From the NCBI RefSeq assembly GCF_022810765.1, contig NZ_CP094494.1, positions 2,108,001-2,172,000 of the forward strand: a DNA stretch of 64,000 nt, read 5' to 3'. A model generated the notes under the pieces. It was not told where the DNA came from and did not search any database. It saw only the letters and a list, made by a program, of their open reading frames with translations. Source of the DNA: Winogradskyella sp. MH6. Lineage in GTDB: Bacteria; Bacteroidota; Bacteroidia; Flavobacteriales; Flavobacteriaceae. Each line of letters begins with the position of its first letter. Positions within the stretch are counted from its first letter, which is position 1. The translations under genes and the position numbers were made by a program. Below are positions 42,498 through 51,002 of this stretch, piece by piece.

Positions 42498-42667
42498 TGA
42501 GTCTATAGCAACACTTTGAGCTGTTTTTGTACGTAGTTATACGTATAAAATTTCGTTGAAAAATCAGAATTCGTGTTGTTTGTCGATAACAATTGCCCAT
42601 TGTCGAAAACACTATTGATTGTTATAAAAAAACTAGTTTTCATCATTTTTACAAACGCATTATTTAG

Positions 42668-42675
42668 TATGTTTG
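42668..42675 (+). promoter_or_regulatory. -7 box for the 45-residue peptide gene
   Basis: TATGTTTG matches TAnnTTTG exactly, 28 bases before ATG 42703. The 171 bases between the GSIII stop and this box hold no other feature I can name. Confidence 0.5.
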
Positions 42676-42702
42676 TAATGCTATTAATCAATATTTGTAA
42701 AA

Positions 42703-42840
42703 ATGAAGAAGTTACTATTAAGTGTAGCTATTCTAGTGGGTGCGACCTTAATTCTCTCACAAGACAATTCTGATGACATTAAAGATGTTGTAAAGGATGA
42801 GGTTGTCAATGTACAATCAACGCTACAGGCAGAATCTTAA
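42703..42840 (+). CDS. 45-residue predicted secreted peptide
   Basis: Reads MKKLLLSVAILVGATLILSQ then DNSDDIKDVVKDEVVNVQSTLQAES and a TAA. The first 20 residues form a good Sec signal peptide, leaving a short, acidic, Cys-free mature peptide of about 25 residues with a possible amphipathic helix. It has its own exact -7 box and a strong terminator, so it is a stand-alone transcript between GSIII and an outer-membrane protein gene. I do not recognise a family. The ORF is below normal gene-calling length. Confidence 0.65.
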   Translation: MKKLLLSVAILVGATLILSQDNSDDIKDVVKDEVVNVQSTLQAES

Positions 42841-42881
42841 AAACTAAGATATTAATCAGGCGTAAAGCCAAAAAAAATTAT

Positions 42882-42921
42882 AAAAGGATAAAATCATATT
42901 ATTGGTTTTATCCTTTTTTTT
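42882..42921 (+). terminator. intrinsic terminator after the 45-residue peptide
   Basis: AAAAGGATAAAA pairs with TTTTATCCTTTT across a 12-base loop and ends in a run of eight Ts. Confidence 0.88.
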
Positions 42922-43024
42922 ATACCGTTGGTCTTTGATTTTTTGATTAATTGAAAAATATTTCTCTATATTGTGATGCCTCAGATACTTAAATGACTTA
43001 AGCTTATTTGCTAATAGAGCTTGT

Positions 43025-43708
43025 ATGATTGTTGTAAATAAAAATCAATTCCTAACAATAATTTTTATTTTTTTAAATCTATTTTTTGTAATTGCCCAAG
43101 AAGAGAATACTCAAGAAGAAAAAATAGAGCAAAGTAACGAAGAACTTTATAGAGAGTTGGATTTTTTAGAATTGAGAGGTACACACGCTGCTGATGCTGT
43201 TGTGGGTACTACAATGATTCTTGGAGACTATGCTGACTCTGAACTTGATGTTTTTTTTAGATTAGGTTACAAATACCACATAATAAGTAACCTTAATGTT
43301 AATTTATCGTTCAATAAATATAACATCGCGCTTGGCAATAATATCAATAAAGGTTTTATGTCCTTCGACCTCAACCTTGAGTATTTAGTAAGTCCTTATA
43401 CTGAGCTTTCCCCTTTTGTTTTCGGTGGTTATGGTTATAACGCATCAAGTTCTTTTGAAGAAACACATACTAAAGTTCAATTTGGATTAGGTTTAGAGTA
43501 CATAATTATGGAAGGATTAGGGCTAAAGCTATTTGGTGATTATAATTATGTGCTTTCTAATGAGGTAGAAGGTTTAATAATGCCAGATAGTGATGAATCT
43601 TTTTTGCGAGTAGGGTTGGGTGTAAATATTTATTTTGGTGGTAACAAAAGGAAAGAGCAAATATTAGAAGATATTGAAACCGTAATAAATTCTAATTTAA
43701 TCAAATAA
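43025..43708 (+). CDS. outer-membrane beta-barrel protein
   Basis: 227 residues with a signal peptide (about 1-24; NLFFVIAQ) and alternating strands (LDVFFRLGYKYHI, SFDLNLEYLV, VFGGYGYNASS, VQFGLGLEYIIMEGLGLKLFGDYNYVLS, LRVGLGVNIYFG), consistent with an eight-strand OmpA-like or Ail-type barrel. It ends in a charged helix (NKRKEQILEDIETVINS). The family resembles the curli-assembly-type barrels seen beside CsgG-like proteins in Bacteroidota, but I cannot assign one. It precedes purM by 49 bases. Confidence 0.7.
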   Translation: MIVVNKNQFLTIIFIFLNLFFVIAQEENTQEEKIEQSNEELYRELDFLELRGTHAADAVVGTTMILGDYADSELDVFFRLGYKYHIISNLNVNLSFNKYNIALGNNINKGFMSFDLNLEYLVSPYTELSPFVFGGYGYNASSSFEETHTKVQFGLGLEYIIMEGLGLKLFGDYNYVLSNEVEGLIMPDSDESFLRVGLGVNIYFGGNKRKEQILEDIETVINSNLIK

Positions 43709-43722
43709 TTAATTTCTATTCT

Positions 43723-43730
43723 TACTTTTG
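43723..43730 (+). promoter_or_regulatory. -7 box for purM
   Basis: TACTTTTG matches TAnnTTTG, 28 bases before ATG 43758, so purM is probably transcribed on its own rather than with the barrel gene. Confidence 0.5.
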
Positions 43731-43757
43731 CACTACTAAGAATCATTACCAGTTTCA

Positions 43758-44936
43758 ATGAGTAATTCTGTAAGCAAAAGATATGCCCAAAGAGGTGTTT
43801 CTGCCTCAAAAGAAGATGTACACAATGCTATAAAGAATATAGACAAAGGGCTTTTTCCTAAGGCCTTTTGTAAAATAGTGCCAGACTATCTTACAAATGA
43901 TGATGAGTATTGCCTAATTATGCATGCAGATGGAGCAGGTACCAAGTCGTCTTTAGCCTATATGTATTGGAAAGAAACAGGTGATTTATCTGTTTGGAAA
44001 GGTATTGCCCAAGATGCCTTAATAATGAACATTGACGATTTGCTATGTGTAGGCGCAACAGATAACATAATGCTATCTTCTACTATAGGCAGAAATAAAA
44101 ACCTTATTCCAGGCGAAGTAATTTCAGCAATTATAAATGGTACGGAAGAACTAATAGAAGATTTAAAGGGTTTTGGTGTCACTATTCATTCTACAGGTGG
44201 AGAAACTGCAGATGTTGGAGATTTGGTAAGAACTATCATTGTAGACTCAACAGTTACAGCTCGTATGAAACGCTCTAACGTCATAGATAATGCAAATATT
44301 TCTGAAGGTGATGTTATCGTAGGATTAGAATCTTTTGGTCAAGCAACTTACGAGACTGAATATAACGGAGGTATGGGAAGCAATGGTCTAACATCGGCAA
44401 GACACGATGTGTTTTCAAAATATTTAGCTAAAAAATATCCTGAAAGTTTCGACGCCTCAGTACCAGAAGACTTGGTATATTCAGGTAAAATCAAACTAAC
44501 TGATGCAGTAGAGAATTCTCCAATAGATGCAGGTAAGTTAGTGCTGTCGCCTACCAGAACTTATGCTCCTATAATTAAAAGTATTCTTAATAAATACAAT
44601 AGCGATAAAGTTCATGGGATGGTGCATTGTAGTGGTGGTGCACAAACCAAAATACTTCACTTTGTAGATAAGCTCCATATTGTGAAAGATAATATGTTCA
44701 AAATTCCACCGTTATTCAAACTCATTCAAGAGCAATCTAAAACAGATTGGAAGGAAATGTATCAGGTTTTTAATTGCGGTCATCGCATGGAATTGTATGT
44801 TAAGCCAGAGATTGCTGAAGACATTATTGCAATATCAAAATCATTTAATGTAGATGCTCAGATTATTGGTAGAGTAGAAGCTTCAGAGGATAAAAAATTA
44901 ACCATAAAAAGTGAATACGGAACTTTTACTTATTAA
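43758..44936 (+). CDS. purM: phosphoribosylformylglycinamidine cyclo-ligase (AIR synthetase)
   Basis: 392 residues, the long Bacteroidota form. Start MSNSVSKRYAQRGVSASKED with Y-x-x-x-G-V (the AIRS start), ATP/metal motif in MHADGAGTKSSLAYMYW, DALIMNIDDLLCVGA, and GGETADVGDLVRTI; the C-terminal half has MVHCSGGAQTKILHF. It closes the imidazole ring in purine synthesis. It is followed 12 bases later by DUF3078 on the same strand. Confidence 0.94.
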   Translation: MSNSVSKRYAQRGVSASKEDVHNAIKNIDKGLFPKAFCKIVPDYLTNDDEYCLIMHADGAGTKSSLAYMYWKETGDLSVWKGIAQDALIMNIDDLLCVGATDNIMLSSTIGRNKNLIPGEVISAIINGTEELIEDLKGFGVTIHSTGGETADVGDLVRTIIVDSTVTARMKRSNVIDNANISEGDVIVGLESFGQATYETEYNGGMGSNGLTSARHDVFSKYLAKKYPESFDASVPEDLVYSGKIKLTDAVENSPIDAGKLVLSPTRTYAPIIKSILNKYNSDKVHGMVHCSGGAQTKILHFVDKLHIVKDNMFKIPPLFKLIQEQSKTDWKEMYQVFNCGHRMELYVKPEIAEDIIAISKSFNVDAQIIGRVEASEDKKLTIKSEYGTFTY

Positions 44937-44948
44937 ACTATTGTAAGT

Positions 44949-45950
44949 ATGCAGAGTATAAAAAAGAGTGTTTTAGTTTTTACGTTGTTATTTAGTATTG
45001 GTATTTCTGCACAGCCAGATTCTTTATTTTTAATAAAGCCAAAGGAGAAGTTAAATTTAGGTTGGAACACCAAAAATGAAGTAGGTTTTTATCTTAATCA
45101 GGTTTCATTTTCTAATTGGAATGCAGGTGGAACAAACTCAATTTCAGCAATACTTAGTGGAAAGGCATCAGCTAAATATAAAGAAGAAACTTATTTTTGG
45201 AACTCTTCTCTCAACCTACGTTACGGTTTAAATAAGCAGGAAAAACAATCACTGTTTAAAACGGAAGATGTTATTGAGGTAATTTCTAATTTTGGTATTG
45301 AGAAAAGTCCCGAAAGTAACTGGTTCTATTCTGCAAGGTTTAGTTTTAATACCCAATTTGCTAACGGATACAGTAGTCCAGATGATAACAATCCCATTTC
45401 AAGATTTATGGCTCCAGGCTATGTGTTTTTAGGAGCAGGTATGGAGTATGGTAGACATATAGAAAGATTTTCATTGTATGCATCACCATTAACATTAAAA
45501 ACAACATTTGTATTAGATGAAGCATTAGCCAATCAAGGTGCTTTTGGTGTTAAACCGGCAATTTATGATATGGATGGGAATATTGTGAAAAAAGGTGAAA
45601 ATACTCGTCAAGAATTTGGTATGCTGTTTACAGGTCAATTTGAAGATGAAGTTTTTGAAAACATAAAACTAAACTCACGTTTAAGACTTTACACGGACTA
45701 CTTAGTGAACTTTGGTAATGTGGATGTAGATTGGGAAGTTAATCTAGATATGAAGGTCAACAAATTTGTACAAGCAACCTTAGGCTCTCATCTTAGATAC
45801 GATCATGATATAAAGGCTGAGGTAGAAACAAACGAAATCACTAATGAGGAGGTTGTGGTAGAAGGTCCAAAAATTCAGTGGAAACAGTTGCTAGGTGTAG
45901 GAGTAGTTGTAGACTTAGATAGTATAGTTGCTGGTAGTTCAGAGCCCTGA
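44949..45950 (+). CDS. DUF3078 outer-membrane protein
   Basis: 333 residues. Signal peptide (SVLVFTLLFSIGISAQ), then barrel-like strands with the DUF3078 hallmark LNLGWNTKNEVGFYLNQVSFSNWNAGGTNSIS, given by key residues V-x-F-Y-L-N-Q-x-x-x-x-N-W-x-x-G-G, and TYFWNSSLNLRYGLNKQ. Function is unknown; the family is limited to Bacteroidota. It ends close to the reverse-strand 96-residue gene (10 bases). It is probably cotranscribed with purM, as the spacer has no promoter-like box. Confidence 0.85.
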   Translation: MQSIKKSVLVFTLLFSIGISAQPDSLFLIKPKEKLNLGWNTKNEVGFYLNQVSFSNWNAGGTNSISAILSGKASAKYKEETYFWNSSLNLRYGLNKQEKQSLFKTEDVIEVISNFGIEKSPESNWFYSARFSFNTQFANGYSSPDDNNPISRFMAPGYVFLGAGMEYGRHIERFSLYASPLTLKTTFVLDEALANQGAFGVKPAIYDMDGNIVKKGENTRQEFGMLFTGQFEDEVFENIKLNSRLRLYTDYLVNFGNVDVDWEVNLDMKVNKFVQATLGSHLRYDHDIKAEVETNEITNEEVVVEGPKIQWKQLLGVGVVVDLDSIVAGSSEP

Positions 45951-45959
45951 TATTTCTCA

Positions 45960-46250
45960 TTAAATAAACCCTTTTATAAGTGATAGAAAAACACAAGTAA
46001 TTAAGCTATCTAACAAAAATATAATACTGAAGAATTTAAGGTTAGACACACCTCTTATTTTATAAAAATTTAAGCGTTGTCTTAGTTTTCTGTCACTAAT
46101 CATTATCCATAGCAAAAAGACCAAGAACAGTTTAGTGCAAAGCGCTAAAATTAGTTCTGGATTAATCACCGTAATAGCAATGGTCACTAAAAACGACCAT
46201 AGAGCAAGCGGCTTATAGTAGTTTAGTATAGAGGTAAACTGCTTTCGCAT
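45960..46250 (-). CDS. small membrane protein of unknown family
   Basis: 96 residues with three hydrophobic segments (about 17-32, 33-50, 72-92), Lys/Arg loops and no Cys motif. I do not recognise a domain; the reading frame is well formed and the codon use is that of its neighbours. It lies alone on the reverse strand, convergent with DUF3078, divergent from prfA. Role unknown. Confidence 0.62.
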   Translation of the reverse strand: MRKQFTSILNYYKPLALWSFLVTIAITVINPELILALCTKLFLVFLLWIMISDRKLRQRLNFYKIRGVSNLKFFSIIFLLDSLITCVFLSLIKGFI

Positions 46251-46378
46251 ACTACCTACAACGCTAAAAGACTAAAATTTATTTTTTAGAAGAGACACAA
46301 AATACAAACCCAATCAAATACGTAAACTCAGTATAAAGTTTCTGAATACTTAAATCCCGATTATCACATAAAAAATTG

Positions 46379-46386
46379 TACTTTTG
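46379..46386 (+). promoter_or_regulatory. -7 box for prfA
   Basis: TACTTTTG matches TAnnTTTG, 23 bases before ATG 46409. No clear -33. Confidence 0.45.
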
Positions 46387-46408
46387 ATTTCCAATTTTTT
46401 GAAGAGAG

Positions 46409-47485
46409 ATGTTAGAGAAAATACAGATTGTAAAACAACGATTCGATGAGGTAAACGACCTCATTATACAGCCAGATATTATTGCAGATCAGAAGCGTTA
46501 TATTCAACTAAATAAAGAATACAAAGACTTAAAGAAAATAGTTGATAAAGGTGCAGTTTATAAAGAATTATTAGACAATATTTCTGAAGCAGAAGAGATT
46601 ATAGCTGATGGTTCTGATGACGAAATGGTAGAAATGGCAAAAATGCAGTTAGATGAAGCTAAAGAAGATTTGCCAAAAATAGAAGAAGAAATCAAGTTCT
46701 TATTGATACCAAAAGATCCAGACGATAATAAGAATGCAGTTGTAGAAATTAGAGCAGGTGCAGGTGGAGACGAAGCTAGTATTTTTGCAGGTGATTTATA
46801 TAGAATGTACTCAAAGTACTGTAGCGATAAAGGCTGGAAAGTAGACGTAGTAAGTACAAGCGAGGGAACATCTGGTGGTTTTAAAGAAATTATTTTTGAA
46901 GTTACAGGCGAAGACGTATACGGAACGTTAAAATTTGAAGCTGGTGTGCATCGTGTACAACGTGTGCCACAAACCGAAACACAAGGTCGTGTACACACAA
47001 GTACCACGACAGTTATGGTTTCTCCAGAAGTTGAAGAGTTTGATTACGAGTTAGACATGACAGAAGTGCGAATAGAGCGTACAACCTCTACAGGTCCTGG
47101 TGGTCAGTCGGTAAACACAACCTATTCTGCAATTAAATTACACCATGAGCCAACAGGTATGATTGTAAGTTGTCAGGATCAGAAATCATCTCACAAAAAT
47201 TTAGAAAAAGCCTTAAAGGTTTTACGTTCTCGCTTATATGAAAGAGAATTAGAAAAGCAACAAGAGGCCGACTCAGAAAGACGAAAAAGCATAATAAAGC
47301 GTGGTGATAGAAGTGAGAAAATTAGAACATACAACTACCCACAAGGTCGTGTTACAGATCACAGAATTGGTCTAACACTTTACGATTTGTCAAATATCAT
47401 AGACGGAGATATCCAAAAAATAATAGACGAATTAATGCTTGCAGAAAACACAGAGTTATTAAAAGCTAGCGACGAAACAATATAA
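46409..47485 (+). CDS. prfA: peptide chain release factor 1
   Basis: 358 residues. The GGQ loop ([19 protein letters not shown], about 228-245) enters the peptidyl-transferase centre; the stop-codon reading domain has [14 protein letters not shown], where RF1 uses P-x-T (here P-Q-T). The N-terminal coiled coil is normal. It ends translation at UAA/UAG. An intrinsic terminator lies between it and pyrF. Confidence 0.96.
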   Translation: MLEKIQIVKQRFDEVNDLIIQPDIIADQKRYIQLNKEYKDLKKIVDKGAVYKELLDNISEAEEIIADGSDDEMVEMAKMQLDEAKEDLPKIEEEIKFLLIPKDPDDNKNAVVEIRAGAGGDEASIFAGDLYRMYSKYCSDKGWKVDVVSTSEGTSGGFKEIIFEVTGEDVYGTLKFEAGVHRVQRVPQTETQGRVHTSTTTVMVSPEVEEFDYELDMTEVRIERTTSTGPGGQSVNTTYSAIKLHHEPTGMIVSCQDQKSSHKNLEKALKVLRSRLYERELEKQQEADSERRKSIIKRGDRSEKIRTYNYPQGRVTDHRIGLTLYDLSNIIDGDIQKIIDELMLAENTELLKASDETI

Positions 47486-47490
47486 ATTTT

Positions 47491-47517
47491 TAGGCCTCTT
47501 TTTTGAGGCTTTTTTTA
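47491..47517 (+). terminator. intrinsic terminator between prfA and pyrF
   Basis: GCCTC pairs with GAGGC over a short loop of Ts, then seven Ts. The pyrF ATG (47522) begins 5 bases later, so either read-through drives pyrF or its promoter lies inside prfA. Confidence 0.75.
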
Positions 47518-47521
47518 TAAC

Positions 47522-48337
47522 ATGACAACACAACAACTAATCACTCAAATTAAAAAAAAGCAATCCTTTCTTTGCGTGGGACTGGATGTAGATCTAAATA
47601 AAATTCCTCAACATCTTTTAGAGGAAGAAGACCCAATATTTGCGTTTAATAAAGCTATAATTGACGCAACACATCAGCTGTGTGTGGCATACAAACCTAA
47701 TACAGCATTTTACGAAGCTTATGGTATAAAAGGCTGGCAGGCTTTAGAAAAAACCATAAACTATCTTAATAAAAACTATCCAGAAATTTACACCATAGCA
47801 GATGCAAAACGTGGAGACATTGGTAACACAAGTACGATGTATGCAAAAGCTTTTTTTGAAGATCTAGGTTTTGATAGTGTTACCGTAGCACCATATATGG
47901 GCAAAGATTCTGTAGAACCATTTTTAACATTTAAGGATAAGCATACTATTCTTTTGGCGTTGACGTCCAATCAAGGTGCGTTCGATTTTCAAACCAAACA
48001 GGTTGAGGGAATTGAGTTGTATAAACAAGTATTAAAAACTTCAAAGACTTGGGAAAATTCTGAAAACTTAATGTACGTAGTAGGTGCAACAAAGGCAGAG
48101 TATTTAGCAGATATCAGACAAATAATTCCAGATAGTTTTTTACTAGTGCCAGGTGTTGGAGCACAAGGTGGTAACCTTCAAGATGTTTGTAAATACGGAA
48201 TGACTGATAATATAGGTTTGCTTATTAATTCTTCTAGAGGAATAATTTATGCATCTCAAAATGATGATTTTGCACAGGCTGCGGCAGCAAAAGCTAAAGA
48301 ATTGCAATTGCAGATGAAGGAAATTTTGGAACATTAA
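47522..48337 (+). CDS. pyrF: orotidine 5'-phosphate decarboxylase, type 2
   Basis: 271 residues, the longer type 2 enzyme. The active-site Lys is in [10 protein letters not shown] (Lys96), with [10 protein letters not shown] at the start and PGVGAQGG at the phosphate site. It forms UMP in pyrimidine synthesis. It starts 5 bases after a terminator T run, an unusual placement. The next gene is preceded by a palindromic repeat right after this stop. Confidence 0.96.
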   Translation: MTTQQLITQIKKKQSFLCVGLDVDLNKIPQHLLEEEDPIFAFNKAIIDATHQLCVAYKPNTAFYEAYGIKGWQALEKTINYLNKNYPEIYTIADAKRGDIGNTSTMYAKAFFEDLGFDSVTVAPYMGKDSVEPFLTFKDKHTILLALTSNQGAFDFQTKQVEGIELYKQVLKTSKTWENSENLMYVVGATKAEYLADIRQIIPDSFLLVPGVGAQGGNLQDVCKYGMTDNIGLLINSSRGIIYASQNDDFAQAAAAKAKELQLQMKEILEH

Positions 48338-48341
48338 AATT

Positions 48342-48367
48342 TGTCATGCTGAACTTGTTTCAGCATC
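48342..48367. repeat. TGTCA-type palindromic repeat (REP-like), copy A
   Basis: TGTCATGCTGAACTTGTTTC and six further bases; it holds an 8-bp hairpin (ATGCTGAA with TTCAGCAT, 48346-48366). Its sequence matches, in inverse direction, the repeat inside icmF (21 of 26 positions by eye). It fills the pyrF to binding-protein spacer and ends 5 bases before that gene's ATG. Confidence 0.75.
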
Positions 48368-48372
48368 TTCTA

Positions 48373-49155
48373 ATGAAATACTTAGATCAACTTAATAGAG
48401 AACTTCAACTTAACAAATCTCCAAAACGAATTGTATCGTTAGTGCCATCTCAAAGCGAATTGTTGGTAGATTTAGGACTAGAAAATGAACTTATTGGTAT
48501 TACAAAGTTTTGTGTGCATCCTTCCTCGCTTCGAAAAAACAAAACCATTGTCGGTGGCACCAAACAAGTTAATATTGAAAAAATAAAAGCGCTTCAACCA
48601 GATATCATTCTTTGTAATAAAGAGGAAAATACAGAAGATATGGTAAAAGCGTTAGAGTCTATAGCGCCAATTCATATTAGCGATGTTAATACTGTTGAAG
48701 ATTGTTTGGAACTCATCAAAATGTATGGTGCAATTTTCAAAATCCCTTCCAAAGCTTCAGAGTTAATAGAAGCTATTAAAATAGAAAGAGAGGAATTTCA
48801 ATCTAATACAACATTTAAACAGAAACCAAAAGCTGCCTATTTTATTTGGAAGAATCCTTGGATGGTTGCTGCATCAAATACTTTTATTAATACGATGTTT
48901 AATGAAGCTGGTTTTAGTAATGTTTTTGAAAACGAAGCGCGTTATCCAGAAATACATCTAGATCATCCAAAATTAAAAGAAGCAGATTTTATATTGCTGT
49001 CTAGCGAGCCCTATCCCTTTAAATACAAGGATGTTGAAGATTTTAAAAATGAGTTTCAAGATAAAAAAGCTATGATAGTAGATGGCGAAATGTTCTCTTG
49101 GTATGGTAGTCGACTACTTAAATCTTACAAGTATTTTAAAACGTCTTTTTATTAA
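48373..49155 (+). CDS. helical-backbone metal/cobalamin-type substrate-binding protein
   Basis: 260 residues from ATG 48373 (MKYLDQLNRELQLNKSPKRI). A longer frame starting at 48346 is encoded by the repeat and should be ignored. The BtuF-like core PKRIVSLVPSQSELLVDLGL, ELIGITKFCVHP, VGGTKQVNIEKIKALQPDIILCNKEEN and the final HLDHPKLKEADFILLSSEPYPF is complete. There is no signal peptide, so it may be cytosolic or exported by other means; no permease or ATPase is adjacent. Cobalamin or iron-type ligands are possible. Confidence 0.85.
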   Translation: MKYLDQLNRELQLNKSPKRIVSLVPSQSELLVDLGLENELIGITKFCVHPSSLRKNKTIVGGTKQVNIEKIKALQPDIILCNKEENTEDMVKALESIAPIHISDVNTVEDCLELIKMYGAIFKIPSKASELIEAIKIEREEFQSNTTFKQKPKAAYFIWKNPWMVAASNTFINTMFNEAGFSNVFENEARYPEIHLDHPKLKEADFILLSSEPYPFKYKDVEDFKNEFQDKKAMIVDGEMFSWYGSRLLKSYKYFKTSFY

Positions 49156-49158
49156 ATA

Positions 49159-49192
49159 AAAAAAGTCGGCACCTAACTAAAATACCGACTTT
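49159..49192 (+). terminator. possible terminator after the binding protein
   Basis: AAAGTCGG pairs with CCGACTTT over a 15-base loop; the T tail is weak. Confidence 0.5.
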
Positions 49193-49337
49193 AATCTAAC
49201 TAACTTGTTCTAATCTCTTTTAAGACTTAATCTCTTTTGCGGTACAAAGATGTTGACTTTCTATGATTTATATGTTATGTTAATATTAGCATATAATTAA
49301 ATGTAGTTTAATAACTTAAGGTAAAACTCTATCAATC

Positions 49338-49844
49338 ATGAAAAACATTACACTACTGTTGACATTAATTTTATTTAACTCAACTTTAATAGCACAAAAC
49401 TCTACTTGTAAATGTTGTACTGAAAAACATTCAGAATTCGATTTTTGGATAGGAACTTGGGAAGTTATCAATCCTGATGGTACTAAAGCAGGAGAAAATA
49501 CTATTAAAAAAATGCAAGGAGATTGTGTGTTGCAAGAAAACTGGACAAGCGCTACACCTGGTTACACAGGAACTAGTAATAATTTTTACAACAATAAAAT
49601 AAAACAATGGGAGCAAATCTGGATTGACAATCAAGGACAGAGTTTGCATTTAAAAGGAAACAAAGTTGGTAATCAAATGATTTTAAGAACAGACGATGAG
49701 AAGAATGCTGAAGGCAAAACTTTTTTTCATCGCATAACATGGACAGACAATGAGGACGGTACAGTAAGACAACTTTGGGAAACCATAACAAACGATAAAG
49801 ATGTTACAGTGGCCTTTGATGGATTATATAAGCGCAAAAATTAA
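49338..49844 (+). CDS. small secreted DUF1579-like protein
   Basis: 168 residues. Signal peptide (LLLTLILFNSTLIAQ), then CKCCTEKH and the lipocalin-like pattern FDFWIGTWEV...AGENTIKKMQGDCVLQENWT with YNNKIKQWEQIWIDNQG, shown by key residues F-D-F-W-x-G-x-W and W-x-x-I-W. This is the DUF1579 type of beta-barrel, of unknown function. Its stop codon (49842-49844) directly abuts the stop of the reverse-strand gene at 49845. Confidence 0.78.
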   Translation: MKNITLLLTLILFNSTLIAQNSTCKCCTEKHSEFDFWIGTWEVINPDGTKAGENTIKKMQGDCVLQENWTSATPGYTGTSNNFYNNKIKQWEQIWIDNQGQSLHLKGNKVGNQMILRTDDEKNAEGKTFFHRITWTDNEDGTVRQLWETITNDKDVTVAFDGLYKRKN

Positions 49845-50042
49845 CTATTCGGTAATTAACTTAGTATCATCAATAACAAACTTAAGTTTATTAAGTTGAT
49901 GTAAAATTTTTGTGGCTTTAAACTCTGAAAAATCACTAAGCGCATGGTCAGTTTGCCTCAGATTGTAAGCATCCTCAATAAGTCGTAGGTATTCTTGTCT
50001 TAATTTAAACCTCTTTCGGAGCAATTTTTCTGAATTATGCAC
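49845..50042 (-). CDS. small helical protein, Lacal_2735-like
   Basis: 65 residues from a GTG at 50042 (MHNSEKLLRKRFKLRQEYLR). The core EYLRLIEDAYNLRQTDHALSDFSEFK and the ending ATKILHQLNKL, as key pieces L-x-E-A-x-x-L-x-x-T-x-x-x-S-D and I-x-x-x-L, resembles the Lacal_2735 family of about 60-residue flavobacterial proteins. Function unknown. No spacer separates it from the convergent DUF1579-like gene. Confidence 0.55.
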   Translation of the reverse strand: MHNSEKLLRKRFKLRQEYLRLIEDAYNLRQTDHALSDFSEFKATKILHQLNKLKFVIDDTKLITE

Positions 50043-50136
50043 GGTAAAAGAATGTTGATTAGAACTTCTAATTTACTAAAAATTAAGTGAATAAAACTTG
50101 TATTGTTAATAAAAAAATATGTTAAAAAACGTTATA

Positions 50137-50841
50137 TCAATCTTGTAGAGCAAATACTTTCTTAAGCAAATCTGTAGTTCTAGAAGAAACTTTAGTTCTT
50201 ATTTCTTTTTCCTCAACAGCAATCATAGTATACACACCTTTTAAAGCTTCGGTGGTTACATAATCTGTTAAATCCGGATTTACATTGCTGGTAAGCGGTA
50301 AGTTGTTGTATTTGGTAATAAGGTTGTTCCAAATTTGATCTGCACCAACCTTACCAAAAGAATTGCTTATTACTGGTTTAAATTTATCGTAAAGCTGCGT
50401 TTGAGTTTTAGACGTTAAATATTCAGTCGCGGCATTATCCTCGCCAAGCAAAATATTTTTGGCATCATTAAAAGTAATGTCCTTAATGGCATTAACAAAT
50501 ATAGGTGTAGCTTCTTTTACAGCATCTTCGGCTGCCCTGTTGAGTGCTTTAATACCTTCATCAGCCAAGCTGCTTAATCCTACTTTACGTAAAGCGTCAT
50601 CTACTTTTTGTAACTCTTCAGGTAAAAGAATTTTAACCAGCTCATTTTTGTAGAAACCATCGGTTTGGGTAAGCTTAGTAACTTGTTTATCAATACCTAA
50701 ATCTAGGGCTTGGCGCAAACCAGCAGCCATATCTTCATTACTTATTCCACTTGTTTGTGGAAGTTCATTAATAACGTTTTGTAATTCTGCACAACCAGTT
50801 AAATTGAAGGCTATAAATAGGATAAAGACTCTCTTGATCAT
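50137..50841 (-). CDS. DUF4197 lipoprotein
   Basis: 234 residues with lipobox LTGCAELQ (Cys about 17). The body is helical with the DUF4197 motifs GLRQALDLGIDKQVTKL, FYKNELVKILLPEEL and ILLGEDNAATEYL, given by key pieces. Function unknown; relatives are exported in many Gram-negative bacteria. It is single-gene, divergent from the TlpA-like gene. Confidence 0.85.
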   Translation of the reverse strand: MIKRVFILFIAFNLTGCAELQNVINELPQTSGISNEDMAAGLRQALDLGIDKQVTKLTQTDGFYKNELVKILLPEELQKVDDALRKVGLSSLADEGIKALNRAAEDAVKEATPIFVNAIKDITFNDAKNILLGEDNAATEYLTSKTQTQLYDKFKPVISNSFGKVGADQIWNNLITKYNNLPLTSNVNPDLTDYVTTEALKGVYTMIAVEEKEIRTKVSSRTTDLLKKVFALQD

Positions 50842-51002
50842 AATTCAGGATTTAGTTTTAAACAAAGATATTTTAAAATAAGTAGTACTAAAAAATTATT
50901 GACAATTTTAGTGCCAGAAAAAGGTTAGAAAGTATTTAATAGTTAAAATTCTTATTTTTAGCATAGTATTTGATTATCTATTAGTGAATTTTAAAATTCA
51001 TC

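Noticed and set aside
42573..42773. 66-codon forward ORF overlapping the 45-residue peptide gene
   Set aside because: The other frame has a signal peptide, promoter and terminator that fit its ends; this one has none.
48346..48372. Nine extra codons before the binding protein
   Set aside because: They are entirely repeat sequence and precede the family's normal start.
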